A stretch of DNA of 23,327 bases from JBHIKY01 sp042139015 (GCF_042139015.1 NZ_JBHIKY010000040.1:1-23327), one strand, 5' to 3'; counted from the first letter of the stretch, positions 14,411-21,260 are shown. A program made the numbers and translations. The notes: a model not told the origin generated them from the sequence alone.

Positions 14411-14453
14411 AACGACATTGTATTTCGTGTAAACGAGATGCAGTGTCGTTTTT
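14411..14453 (+). terminator. Terminator after the module 2 tRNA-Ala
   Basis: This is the homologue of 10620-10662, again AACGACA...TGTCGTT plus T residues, with pairing-preserving substitutions in the stem. Confidence 0.85.
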
Positions 14454-14458
14454 AATTT

Positions 14459-14570
14459 ACATTAAAGCTTTCTATACAAACTTGAATTGTTAGAGACTAC
14501 TTAGAATCTGATGGAGGTAATACATTTCAAATAACGACATTTTTAAATCACATCGTAGCTGGAGCGCCAA
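14459..14570 (+). pseudogene. Scar of HEPN and HD genes in module 2
   Basis: ACATTAAAGCTTTCTATA (14459-14476) matches the 3' end of the module 1 HEPN gene (about 10668-10685). It is joined directly to a segment (14480-14570) matching codons about 213-243 of the HD gene (12781-12872). That segment has lost one base, and the sequence then changes to unrelated DNA. The two matches are about 2.1 kb apart in module 1. Module 2 therefore descends from a module with the same gene pair, most of which has been deleted. Confidence 0.85.
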
Positions 14571-14684
14571 TGTGACGCCGCCCATACCCTGAATAAATGA
14601 AATACGTAGTTATAAATAATGAAAGTTCTTACTACAGGGAATCGCAGCGGGCAAAGTTTATGGAAAAATATTCATAAAAAGTAA

Positions 14685-14713
14685 TTGTTTTGTGTAAGTC
14701 TCTGAAATATAAT
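14685..14713 (+). promoter_or_regulatory. Promoter of the two-gene secreted-protein operon
   Basis: TTGTTT (14685-14690) and a perfect TATAAT (14708-14713) are 17 bp apart, 35 bp before the 108-residue gene. The stretch 14571-14684, between the scar and this promoter, shows no gene. Confidence 0.65.
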
Positions 14714-14747
14714 AAAGAAGCTTATAAAAAGAGTATAGGGGGGCTCA

Positions 14748-15074
14748 ATGAATAAAAAACAGATCATTACTTTTGGAAGTATCGGTTTTATATGTGTCAT
14801 GCTCTGGAATAGCTTTTCTAATGACAAGCTAGATGCAGAATATTATGGAAAAGTAATAAATATTATTGAGGAAATAAATCACGAATTTTCTATCATGTCG
14901 GAAAACATACCCTTAACCATGGTTGAACAGAATTATGATCAAGATTGGCAAAATGAAATAAAAAAATCTTTACCAAGAATAGAAATTTCAATGAATCATT
15001 TTGATAATGCGGCATTTTTGTTTGATGAGGCAGAAAATAGGGCCGGAGAAGTAATGGAGGCTTTACAAGAATAA
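14748..15074 (+). CDS. Membrane-anchored small extracellular protein, function unknown
   Basis: The 108-residue protein has a short basic start (M-N-K-K-Q) and a hydrophobic helix at about residues 6-23, without a clear lipobox or cleavage site. An acidic, helical exterior part of about 85 residues follows. The region from E-F-S-I-M-S-E onward looks like the C-terminal helical domain of the next protein (F-S-D-V-F-Y-R-L-S, then a D-D-W/D-Q-D-W stretch), so the two may share a fold. AGGGGGG precedes ATG 14748. It is probably co-transcribed with the gene 54 bp downstream. I do not recognise the family. Confidence 0.65.
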   Translation: MNKKQIITFGSIGFICVMLWNSFSNDKLDAEYYGKVINIIEEINHEFSIMSENIPLTMVEQNYDQDWQNEIKKSLPRIEISMNHFDNAAFLFDEAENRAGEVMEALQE

Positions 15075-15128
15075 AAAGGGGGCTTTTGTAAATGTCGTAT
15101 ACGTGTACGATAAAAGGAGAAAACAACG

Positions 15129-16043
15129 ATGAAAAATGAAAATGGAAAATGGTCTTTGAAAAGCTGCCTTGGGTGCTTGGGGATGAGTTTTATTTTTATG
15201 TTTGTTATCGTGGGCTGCTCGGCTCTATTTGGAACGTTAGATTCATCAGAAACCACAGGGGATACCGTGGCAGAAGAAGAGCAGGCAGAAGCAGCAGACG
15301 AGCAGGAGAAGGAAGAAAAGGCAGCAGCGGAACAGAAGAAGAAGGAAGAAGAAAAAGCGGCTCAGGAAGAAAAAGAAAAAGCGAAAGAGCAAGAGAAGAA
15401 AGAGAACGAAGAGCAGAAGAAAGCTGAAAAAGAAGCGAAAGAAAAAGAGAAAGAGAAAGAGAAAGAGAAAGAGAAGAAAGAAGAAGAGAAGAAAGAAGAA
15501 GAGAAGGCAAAAGCAAAAGAGCAAAAGAAAAAAGAAGAGGCTGAAAAAGCAGCTCAGGAAGAAAAAGAGAAGAAAAAGGCAGCAGAAAAGGCCAAGAAGA
15601 AAGAAGAGAAAAAGAAAAAAGAGGCGGAAGAGGCCAAGAAACAGGAAAAGAAAAAAGCGGAGAAGAAAAAGGAAGAAGAAAAAGCAGCATATATTTCTGA
15701 AATGTCTGATCATACTACCCGTTTTAGTGACGTATTTTATCGTCTTTCCGATCAAATGTATTCTGTTGATTTCTCTGATGACTGGATGATTAATACGGCG
15801 GTGATTTTAGCAGAAATACAGATGCTAATAGATGACGCAAGGGACATAGAAGCGCCAGAAGAATTAAAGGACGTTCACACTCTCTATCTTGAAGCAATGG
15901 ACGAATACGAAAAATCTATTGAACGTATTACCACAGGAATAGATAATTATGATGCCTTAGCTCTGCAAGAAGCAATGTTATATATTGAGAATGGAAATAC
16001 AAAAGTAGAAGAATCAACTGAAAAAATGCTTGACTTATATTAA
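15129..16043 (+). CDS. Lys/Glu-rich lipoprotein-like surface protein
   Basis: The 304-residue protein has a basic start, a hydrophobic segment (about 14-29) and I-V-G-C, a fair lipobox with Cys30 as the possible lipid-modified residue. About 130 residues of almost pure Lys, Glu, Ala and Gln follow (about 50-188), which should form one long charged helix or coiled coil, a stalk. The C-terminal domain (about 189-304) is an ordinary acidic helical bundle with A-P-E-E-L-K and H-x-x-Y-L-x-A-M-D-E-Y, a pattern found in several Bacillus lipoproteins of unknown role. AAAGGAG precedes ATG 15129. It is the second gene of the operon. The low-complexity tract could vary in length between strains. Confidence 0.75.
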   Translation: MKNENGKWSLKSCLGCLGMSFIFMFVIVGCSALFGTLDSSETTGDTVAEEEQAEAADEQEKEEKAAAEQKKKEEEKAAQEEKEKAKEQEKKENEEQKKAEKEAKEKEKEKEKEKEKKEEEKKEEEKAKAKEQKKKEEAEKAAQEEKEKKKAAEKAKKKEEKKKKEAEEAKKQEKKKAEKKKEEEKAAYISEMSDHTTRFSDVFYRLSDQMYSVDFSDDWMINTAVILAEIQMLIDDARDIEAPEELKDVHTLYLEAMDEYEKSIERITTGIDNYDALALQEAMLYIENGNTKVEESTEKMLDLY

Positions 16044-16274
16044 AAGGGGGGCTGTATCATAAATGATACTTGCCCCTTTTGCATGGTTAAAAAAGCAGGG
16101 GACAAGTCCTTCGCTTTCGGTGGGCAGCGCTTCAGCTAACCGGGCGAAACCCGCGCCCGGCGGATCTTCAGCCGCTGCTCTTCCCACGGGAGTCTTCGGA
16201 CTTGTCCCCTGCTGTCTTCTATTTAGGTCACTACTTTTTCTATAAAAAGGGGCTTTTGATACAGCCCCCTTTTT
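16042..16274. mobile_element. MITE-like element carrying a terminator hairpin
   Basis: The ends are inverted repeats: AAAAGGGGGGCTGTATCA at 16042-16059 and TGATACAGCCCCCTTTT at 16257-16273, differing by one G. The GGGGCTGTATCA-type end resembles those of some IS families, so this may be a non-autonomous derivative. It has no coding capacity. At its left end GTATCAT/ATGATAC and AAAAGGGG/CCCCTTTT fold into a terminator (16042-16080) for the lipoprotein gene, whose stop codon it overlaps. Confidence 0.6.
16094..16213. repeat. 120-bp GC-rich palindromic repeat
   Basis: Perfect 16-bp inverted repeats AGCAGGGGACAAGTCC (16094-16109) and GGACTTGTCCCCTGCT (16198-16213) enclose a GC-rich, self-complementary centre. 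This contrasts strongly with the AT-rich island. It resembles GC-rich repeats found between genes in other Bacillaceae and may be an insertion inside the larger MITE. Confidence 0.7.
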
Positions 16275-16311
16275 GCTGCTCTTATATACGCTGTACGCAC
16301 ACGTTTACGAT

Positions 16312-16458
16312 TTATTTTACTGTTAATTTATATTCTCTAATACAGAATCGGACGTTACAGTCAATGGCAATCAACAAAGCTTGGTTCTTCTGCCGTGATG
16401 AGCCAATCCCGACAAAAGCAATTAATGATATGTATCCTTCTAAATTTGCATATCCCAA
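16312..16458 (-). pseudogene. Possible gene fragment (48 residues)
   Basis: The minus strand reads L-G-Y-A-N-L-E-G-Y-I-S-L-I-A-F-V-G-I-G-S-S-R-Q-K and ends at TAA 16312. It has protein-like composition and no stop, but also no ribosome binding site and an in-frame TGA just upstream. It could be the tail of a lost gene. I have no family for it. Confidence 0.2.
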
Positions 16459-16531
16459 GTTTATGGTTATTCATTCGTTAATAAATATATAATTAAATTA
16501 CAGGGACTTACAAACGCAAGCCCCTGTTGAA

Positions 16532-16753
16532 TTATTGTTCTTTAAAAATTAAATAAGCATGGTTGTTAGCAATACTTACACTTTCAACTACATATTCATC
16601 ATACCCTAATGGTTTTTGATTTGAATCAATTAAAGAAAGGGCAAAACTTTCAACAAAGCCGTAACCATCTACCTCATTAACCACATGGTAAGAATTGTCT
16701 TTTTTTATAAATGTTTTAGTCGTACCTATTACTCTTGAATCGCCTGATATAAT
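16532..16753 (-). CDS. Small ORF with a strong ribosome binding site but no standard start codon
   Basis: The minus strand has AAAGGAG followed after six bases by ATT at 16753. An open frame of 73 residues follows (I-I-S-G-D-S-R-V-I-G-T-T...), with good protein-like composition, and ends K-E-Q at TAA 16532. There is no in-frame ATG or TTG, and the only in-frame GTG is deep inside. Either ATT is used as the start, or this is a start-codon mutant or truncated remnant. A hairpin, ACAGGGACTT/AAGCCCCTGT at 16499-16527, lies just past its stop and could be its terminator. I do not recognise the protein. The rest of 16459-16917 shows no supported gene. Confidence 0.4.
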   Translation of the reverse strand: MISGDSRVIGTTKTFIKKDNSYHVVNEVDGYGFVESFALSLIDSNQKPLGYDEYVVESVSIANNHAYLIFKEQ

Positions 16754-16917
16754 TATCTTCTCCTTTATAAAAATTTAATAAACATCTGTCGTTTGTGAAA
16801 AAGAGCTTAGTTCAGACCGGGAAAAAACCCAAGAGGTATGTCCATAAGTCATTCATTTGTTTTCCACTTGAGCAATTTGTAAGCATATCGGCATTCATAT
16901 TCCTAATATTATACAGA

Positions 16918-18000
16918 TTACCCGTTCATAAATTGTTTTGAGCATTCTTTAGCTGATTTTAATTTGAGTAAATAATCTTCATCTCTTAAGCCATCAACAA
17001 AATAAGCAGCAAAATATTTATTTTTTGAATATGACTTACTTTGTAGGACTCTAATTAAATCAATTTCGTCATAAGTAACTTTTTGTCTCCCAGTAAAAAT
17101 TTCACCGTCTTTTATAAAGGGCAGTGTTGGTGATATACCAACTATTTCACCTTCTAATTTAATATTAAAAGAAAAAGAAGAAGAAATAAACCTAGCATAA
17201 TTGTAGGGAAGCATTATTTGATCCATCTCATATGGTGGACCACTAGATGGATCAAAATTAGTTAATATAATCTCAGCCTCGTCTTTTTCATTGTATTGAT
17301 TGTAAAATTTTAATATTTCAAAAGCTGATTTAAGAAGACCTTTAGGGCGCCTATCGTCTAAAATATTATTTATTATTAAGTCATTTAACTTAACTAATTC
17401 GGAATAAGTTTTTTTAATAGCTAAGTCTATTCTTAAATCAGTTCTGAGATAATCATTTTTTAATTCAGTTCTAAAACTGCCTTGCATTTTTTTATGGTTA
17501 TCAATAAAAAAATTAACGTTTAATAGTAATTTAGACTCTCCATATAACGACTGGACAGCATCTGTAAAAGGGGGGATATGTGTGTGATAGCTCAAATTTC
17601 TTAAATTATATACAATTCTGTATTCAATATTATTATCATAGATTTCAGATAATTTTTTGTTGAATAAATTAAAAAGATGCGTATTATCATTATTTTCTCT
17701 TTTTAAATAACTGTTCCAACGATCGACAAAGCTAACCACTTTAAATAAAAAGTCACTTACTCGCAATTCAACTTCAAAAAGATCTAATGTGTCCCAATCT
17801 ACAAATGAAGTATAGGCTTTGGTTAAGGGTTTAATAATTTCTAATTCGACATGCATTGAATTTACATCAGCTATAGCTTTTTTTATCTCATGTGCTTTTT
17901 CTTTATCTATTCTATCTTTTATTACATAATCACCATTTGAATATTCAGCAACCTTGATAATTATATCACCTCCTTCTGTTAAAATTTCACATACAGCCAC
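16918..18000 (-). CDS. Module 2 cargo protein with R-x4-H motif, function unknown
   Basis: The frame from GTG 18000 encodes 360 residues. A mixed N-terminal part precedes a mainly helical central region with Y-N-L-R-N-L-S-Y-H (Arg134, His139), which fits the R-x4-H motif of HEPN-type RNases. A further region of about 170 residues follows, rich in beta-type segments (F-S-F-N-I-K-L-E-G-E-I-V-G). No membrane helix or signal peptide is present. The GTG has no ribosome binding site. AAGGAGGTGAT at 17975-17965 instead points to ATT 17961, which would give 347 residues and is my preferred start. It holds the same place in module 2, before the 73-residue gene, as the HD gene in module 1. A defence or toxin role is inference. 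Confidence 0.6.
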   Translation of the reverse strand: MAVCEILTEGGDIIIKVAEYSNGDYVIKDRIDKEKAHEIKKAIADVNSMHVELEIIKPLTKAYTSFVDWDTLDLFEVELRVSDFLFKVVSFVDRWNSYLKRENNDNTHLFNLFNKKLSEIYDNNIEYRIVYNLRNLSYHTHIPPFTDAVQSLYGESKLLLNVNFFIDNHKKMQGSFRTELKNDYLRTDLRIDLAIKKTYSELVKLNDLIINNILDDRRPKGLLKSAFEILKFYNQYNEKDEAEIILTNFDPSSGPPYEMDQIMLPYNYARFISSSFSFNIKLEGEIVGISPTLPFIKDGEIFTGRQKVTYDEIDLIRVLQSKSYSKNKYFAAYFVDGLRDEDYLLKLKSAKECSKQFMNG

Positions 18001-18135
18001 TAGGGTAGTGGAGCTTATTATATTTTATAGACGTGGTCAATATATGGATTAAGTTCTCCTCTAAATAAAAACGCATAGATTCGACTAAGGGGCTAAACTT
18101 TCAATTATTACCATCGCATAGCCCAGAAGGGACTG

Positions 18136-18357
18136 TCAATTATCTTTAAAAATTTGTTGAAGGTATTCTTGTTTTAATACTGGTAAAAGTTCCTCGTTAA
18201 TTTGTTCAGTAAATAACTTTTCAACTTCCTCAAACTTTAAATTCGAAGGAGCAGGGTAAAACACATGCACTTCAAAGAGCTTCGTTCGAAATATATCTTC
18301 CTTGACTACACAGTACCCTTTTTTTTCGTGGTCATAATAAATTTCTTTTATCCGCAT
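18136..18357 (-). CDS. 73-residue conserved module-end protein, copy 2
   Basis: It differs from the module 1 copy (13772-13993) at five residues, all in the second half (Gln/Lys, Asn/Thr, Phe/Ile, Lys/Gln, Leu/Ile), so the first 39 residues are unchanged. DNA identity begins exactly at the end of this gene and runs to the att core. The ribosome binding site AAAGGTGG and the TATAAT box are the same as in copy 1. This is the only protein shared by both modules. Between 18001 and 18135 I see nothing clear. Confidence 0.8.
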   Translation of the reverse strand: MRIKEIYYDHEKKGYCVVKEDIFRTKLFEVHVFYPAPSNLKFEEVEKLFTEQINEELLPVLKQEYLQQIFKDN

Positions 18358-18620
18358 GGATAGATACCACCTTTCGATTATTTAATATCTGAATTATACA
18401 CTAATAATTCTGAATATTAGGATAAATAATTAAAACCCTACTATATAAGGATGATTTTGCAAGTTACTGGACTTTATGTGCTTTTAAAGTGAAATCATTT
18501 TATTGGGAACGAAAAATAACAATAAAGCTAGCAACTTTTTATATCACTTTGAAAGAAGAAAATAGTATGTTAATTTCTAGGTAAATTGGAAAATATTAGT
18601 AATTTGGTCGTGAAATTAAA
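18358..18620. repeat. Conserved non-coding right end of module 2
   Basis: This is the homologue of 13994-14257. The hairpin is AAAGTGA-AA-TCATTTT (18486-18501), with a G-U-compatible change from the module 1 form. Divergence rises over the last 80 bp before GTGAAATTAAA, which is again unchanged up to the att core. Confidence 0.8.
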
Positions 18621-18632
18621 GGGAGAGCGTTT
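18621..18632 (+). repeat. Right attachment core (att 3)
   Basis: GGGAGAGCGTTT is preceded by the module end GTGAAATTAAA and continues without a break into the host tRNA (GGCTGGCAGCC). Confidence 0.85.
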
Positions 18633-18679
18633 GGCTGGCAGCCAAAAGGTCAGGGGTTCGAGCCCCCTTGGCTCCACCA
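18621..18679 (+). pseudogene. 3' fragment of split host tRNA-Ala(GGC), nucleotides 18-76
   Basis: The fragment has an anticodon arm with loop CTGGCAG and anticodon GGC (18637-18639), variable loop, T arm AGGGGTTCGAGCCCCCT, acceptor strand TGGCTCC and CCA. Its acceptor strand pairs with GGGGCCA at 10450-10456, including the G3-U70 wobble. It lacks a 5' acceptor strand and most of the D arm, so it cannot be a working tRNA. The original tRNA terminator follows at 18711. Confidence 0.9.
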
Positions 18680-18710
18680 TATTTTGAACAAAGTTTAATA
18701 CATATGAAGC

Positions 18711-18753
18711 AATAACGCTGGTTTGAGGAACTCCTCCACCCAGCGTTATTTTA
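18711..18753 (+). terminator. Terminator of the original host tRNA-Ala gene
   Basis: AATAACGCTGG (18711-18721) pairs with CCAGCGTTATT (18740-18750), followed by T-rich sequence. It belongs to the host tRNA that the island split. The stretch 18754-18879 shows nothing else clear. Confidence 0.85.
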
Positions 18754-18879
18754 TTAGTTAAAAGTATTAGCTGAAGCATAGCTGGGCATGTCTGCTGCCT
18801 GTGGGGATTGGTCCAAGCTTCAAATAATCAATGAGCATTTATCAAAACATAAAATAAGCTTGTTGTATCTCCTCCGCTT

Positions 18880-19032
18880 TTATTTAAACAATTTTCTGAG
18901 CAGACGGCCCGTGGTCCGTCCGGCTGCCCGTCTAGCAAGTCTTTCCCCGATGGTTCCGCGCTTAACTGCATTTACATCACCCAGTATTCGGCTCGTCCGG
19001 TAGAGTATTCTGCGAATTTTACCAAGACTCAT
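18880..19032 (-). CDS. 50-residue very basic protein, function unknown
   Basis: From ATG 19032, behind AGGGGGA, the gene encodes M-S-L-G-K-I-R-R-I-L-Y-R and ends G-R-L-L-R-K-L-F-K. About a third of the residues are Arg or Lys, and it contains R-R-A-A-G-R-T-T-G-R. Short proteins of this type (S-x-G-K-I-R-R-[IL] start, basic tail) occur in other Bacillaceae, but I know of no function. The charge suggests binding to nucleic acid or membrane. The frame extends upstream to 19068 without a ribosome binding site. Its GC-rich DNA contrasts with the neighbouring island and fits host DNA. Confidence 0.7.
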   Translation of the reverse strand: MSLGKIRRILYRTSRILGDVNAVKRGTIGERLARRAAGRTTGRLLRKLFK

Positions 19033-19256
19033 GATATTCCCCCTAAATGAAAAATTTTTGTAGACCAATTAATTTTATAGTAAGGCAGCATTTGAAGTAA
19101 ATCAAACGAATACTTATATTCATTTAGGTAAGAAATGAGAAAAAGATAATACAATGTTAGACAATAATTTTTCTGTCTTTTCTGTATAATTGCATATAAA
19201 ATAATATTATAAATGTCAACAGCCTTGAACAATAAATTGGTAAAGGAGAAGGCCAA

Positions 19257-20711
19257 ATGAAAGATCCTCATGATTCGCATAACAATTTGTTTTGGACTCT
19301 CGATACATTATTTGGGAATCATTCAGATGCCATTTGTATGTTAAATACTGACGGAGAACTGTTATATGAGAATCAAAAGGCTGCTTCGATGTTTGGTTTT
19401 GCCTGACGATCAGTTGAAAACCTAGCTCTCTGGATAGGTCAATTTGCTGCAGAAGAAGAAAGGGAGACTTTTCATTACTATTTCTATCAGGCTTTAAAAG
19501 GAAAAACCAATTCTTTTCAAATAAAATCAAACCAGCTTCCAGAAACAGCTGTTACACTAACCATGGTTCCGAATGTATTAGATGAGAAAGTATCAGCCAT
19601 TACCCTTTACATAAAAAATATGACCGTAGATCCCACGGCGGACTTACCGCTTTTTCAGACATCAAAAGACCTATGCAAATCGTTTATTGAAAATAATAGA
19701 GATCCGATACTTTTATTAGATCTTGAGGCGACGATTGTACTGGCAAATCAAGCTTTTTCCCAGTTGCTCGACTGGAGAAAAGATAATCTGGAAGGTTATC
19801 ACATAGTAAAGTGCCCTCCGATCCCTCCTCAGCTAGTTAATCAAATGAAAATTTATTACCAAAAAATTGTCAATAATAAAGGAGAGAGGGATACGACAGA
19901 GAGTCCATTACTTGAAACTATACGTATTAAGAATGAAGGAAAAGCACACTATATGATGCTCTCTATCACGTCGATTCAGGATTATTCCGGCAAAGTCTGC
20001 AACTGGGCGGTCCATTTAAGGGATGTAACCGCCCAAAAAGAAGCGGAAAAGAAATTGCTTCGTGCTGAAAAATTGCTATCTATCGGAGAAATTGCTGCTG
20101 GAGTCACCCATGAAATACGAAATCCATTAACCTCTCTTAAAGGATTAACAAAGCTAATGAAGACAGAGGAGATCCCGAATTACAAATATCTCGATGTGAT
20201 AGGACACGAAATCAATCAAATCGAATCGTTTATCGATGAAATTTCACTGCTGGCTAAAATTAAAGTTAAACCTACGAAATTCGCAGATGTTAACGGCATC
20301 GTACAAAAAATGATTTGCCTGCTAGAGCCTCACGCTATAAAAAACAAAGTTTTTATCGAATATATATCAGATGGACTTCCAGAGATATGTTGTGAGGAAA
20401 CACTGTTGGCCCAAGCCTTTTACAATATTATGGAAAACGGAATCGAATCGATGCCAGAAGGCGGCCGATTAAAGATAAAAGCAACTTCTCAAAAGGAATT
20501 TATCCGTATTCATATTCTTGACCAGGGTACCGGTATGCCGGAGGATTGAATTTCCAGATTGGGTGAGCCATTGTATTCAAATAAGGAGAAAGGTATCGGC
20601 CTTGGTTTGACGTTAACGTATAAAATTATTGAGCAGCATCACGGCAAAATTACCGTGAGCAGTCAAGTAGGAAAAGGAACGCAGTTTTCTGTTCTCCTGC
20701 CGGTGTCCTAA
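19257..20711 (+). pseudogene. Sporulation-type PAS sensor histidine kinase with two in-frame TGA codons
   Basis: One continuous frame of 484 codons starts at ATG 19257 behind AAAGGAGAAGG, but has TGA at codon 50 (19404-19406) and codon 431 (20547-20549). The domains are PAS 1 (about 15-110), PAS 2 (about 140-265), a HisKA box with His285 in G-V-T-H-E-I-R-N-P-L-T-S-L-K, and an HATPase with N box Y-N-I-M-E-N-G-I-E, G1 box D-Q-G-T-G-M-P, then past the second TGA G-E-P-L-Y-S-N and G-I-G-L-G-L. The H-box and G-E-P-[FL]-Y-[ST] motifs match the KinA-KinE kinases that feed the Spo0A phosphorelay. There is no frameshift, so decay is recent, or the stops are read through or are sequence errors. Without readthrough, a start near 19563 would give 328 residues lacking part of the ATP site. 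Confidence 0.8.
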
Positions 20712-20797
20712 CTAACAGATAAAGCGTTTGTTTCACACATTGAGTGCGGACAGGCGTTTTTTTCTTGCCAAATTTTCTATGATGCCTTACCATAAAA

Positions 20798-20840
20798 GTG
20801 TACTAAGTGTACTAAGTGTACTAAATGAATTAATACACTT
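20798..20840. promoter_or_regulatory. Operator array for the GntR regulator
   Basis: GTGTACTAA is repeated three times with a period of exactly 9 bp (20798-20806, 20807-20815, 20816-20824). The last copy forms an inverted repeat AAGTGTA...TACACTT (20814-20820 and 20834-20840). A palindrome of this kind 21 bp before a GntR gene is a likely autoregulatory site. I cannot fix the promoter boxes with confidence. Confidence 0.7.
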
Positions 20841-20861
20841 AAAGGGAAGGAGGCTGAAAAT

Positions 20862-21260
20862 GTGTACATTGTGCTTGATCCAAAGAGCAGCCGGCCAATT
20901 TACGAACAGATCATCCATAAAGTAAAAGAACAGGTCGCTCTGGGGGTGGCGCTTCCAGGTGATAAGGTGCCCTCTGTCCGTGAAATGTCTTCGCAGTTAA
21001 TGGTGAATCCGAATACCGTCAGCCGCGCATATAGAGAGCTGGAAGGCATGGGTATTTTTGTGACGATGAGGGGAAAGGGGACATTTATTTCTGACAGCTT
21101 CCGTGCTGCTAATCAAGAGGAAGCTAAAAGGCGTGTGCAGGAAAAAGTGAAAGAAACAGTACTTGATGCCATTTATGGAAATGTAGCAAAACAAACTTAC
21201 AAACAATGGCTTGACCGCTATTACAAAGAGCTGGGAGGTGGAGAGTCCCATGAGGATTGA
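20862..21260 (+). CDS. GntR-family regulator, YtrA subfamily
   Basis: The 132-residue protein has an N-terminal winged helix-turn-helix (about residues 8-76: P-I-Y-E-Q-I, P-S-V-R-E-M-S-S-Q-L-M-V-N-P-N-T-V-S-R-A-Y, R-G-K-G-T-F) and only a short helical C-terminal tail. That is the YtrA type, which usually controls an adjoining ABC transporter operon. The start is GTG 20862, with GGAAGGAGG 9 bp upstream. Its end overlaps the ATPase gene by 11 bp. It probably represses its own operon through the repeats at 20798-20840. In B. subtilis, related ytr operons respond to cell-wall-active antibiotics; that inducer is not shown here. Confidence 0.93.
   Translation: MYIVLDPKSSRPIYEQIIHKVKEQVALGVALPGDKVPSVREMSSQLMVNPNTVSRAYRELEGMGIFVTMRGKGTFISDSFRAANQEEAKRRVQEKVKETVLDAIYGNVAKQTYKQWLDRYYKELGGGESHED

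Larger units (their letters stand above)
10467..18632. mobile_element. Tandem two-module, integrase-less genomic island split into tRNA-Ala(GGC)
   Basis: The island is bounded by GGGAGAGCGTTT at both ends, with a third copy between the modules at 14258-14269. Module 1 (10467-14257) and module 2 (14258-18620) have the same architecture: att core, 55 bp, tRNA-Ala(GGC), terminator, variable cargo, 73-residue gene on the minus strand, about 260 bp of conserved non-coding DNA, att core. The cargo is markedly more AT-rich than the flanks. Removing the island by recombination between the outer repeats would rebuild a perfect tRNA gene. I see no integrase, transposase or replication gene inside, so movement would need an enzyme supplied from elsewhere. 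Confidence 0.85.

Noticed and set aside
15205..15755. Two long minus-strand ORFs opposite the Lys/Glu-rich gene, giving Leu/Phe/Ser-rich proteins.
   Set aside because: They are mirror images of the GAA/AAG/AAA-rich coding tract; low complexity, no ribosome binding site.
10467..18632. Reading the island as a prophage or a standard integrative element.
   Set aside because: There are no integrase, structural, replication or conjugation genes, and the tRNA is split rather than restored.
19257..20711. TGA reassigned to tryptophan as an explanation for the kinase gene.
   Set aside because: TGA ends alaR, the GntR gene and one 73-residue gene in this window, and neither site clearly expects tryptophan.
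20798..20824. A possible CRISPR or other spacer array.
   Set aside because: Only three contiguous 9-bp repeats without spacers; it fits an operator array. No CRISPR repeat was seen anywhere in the window.
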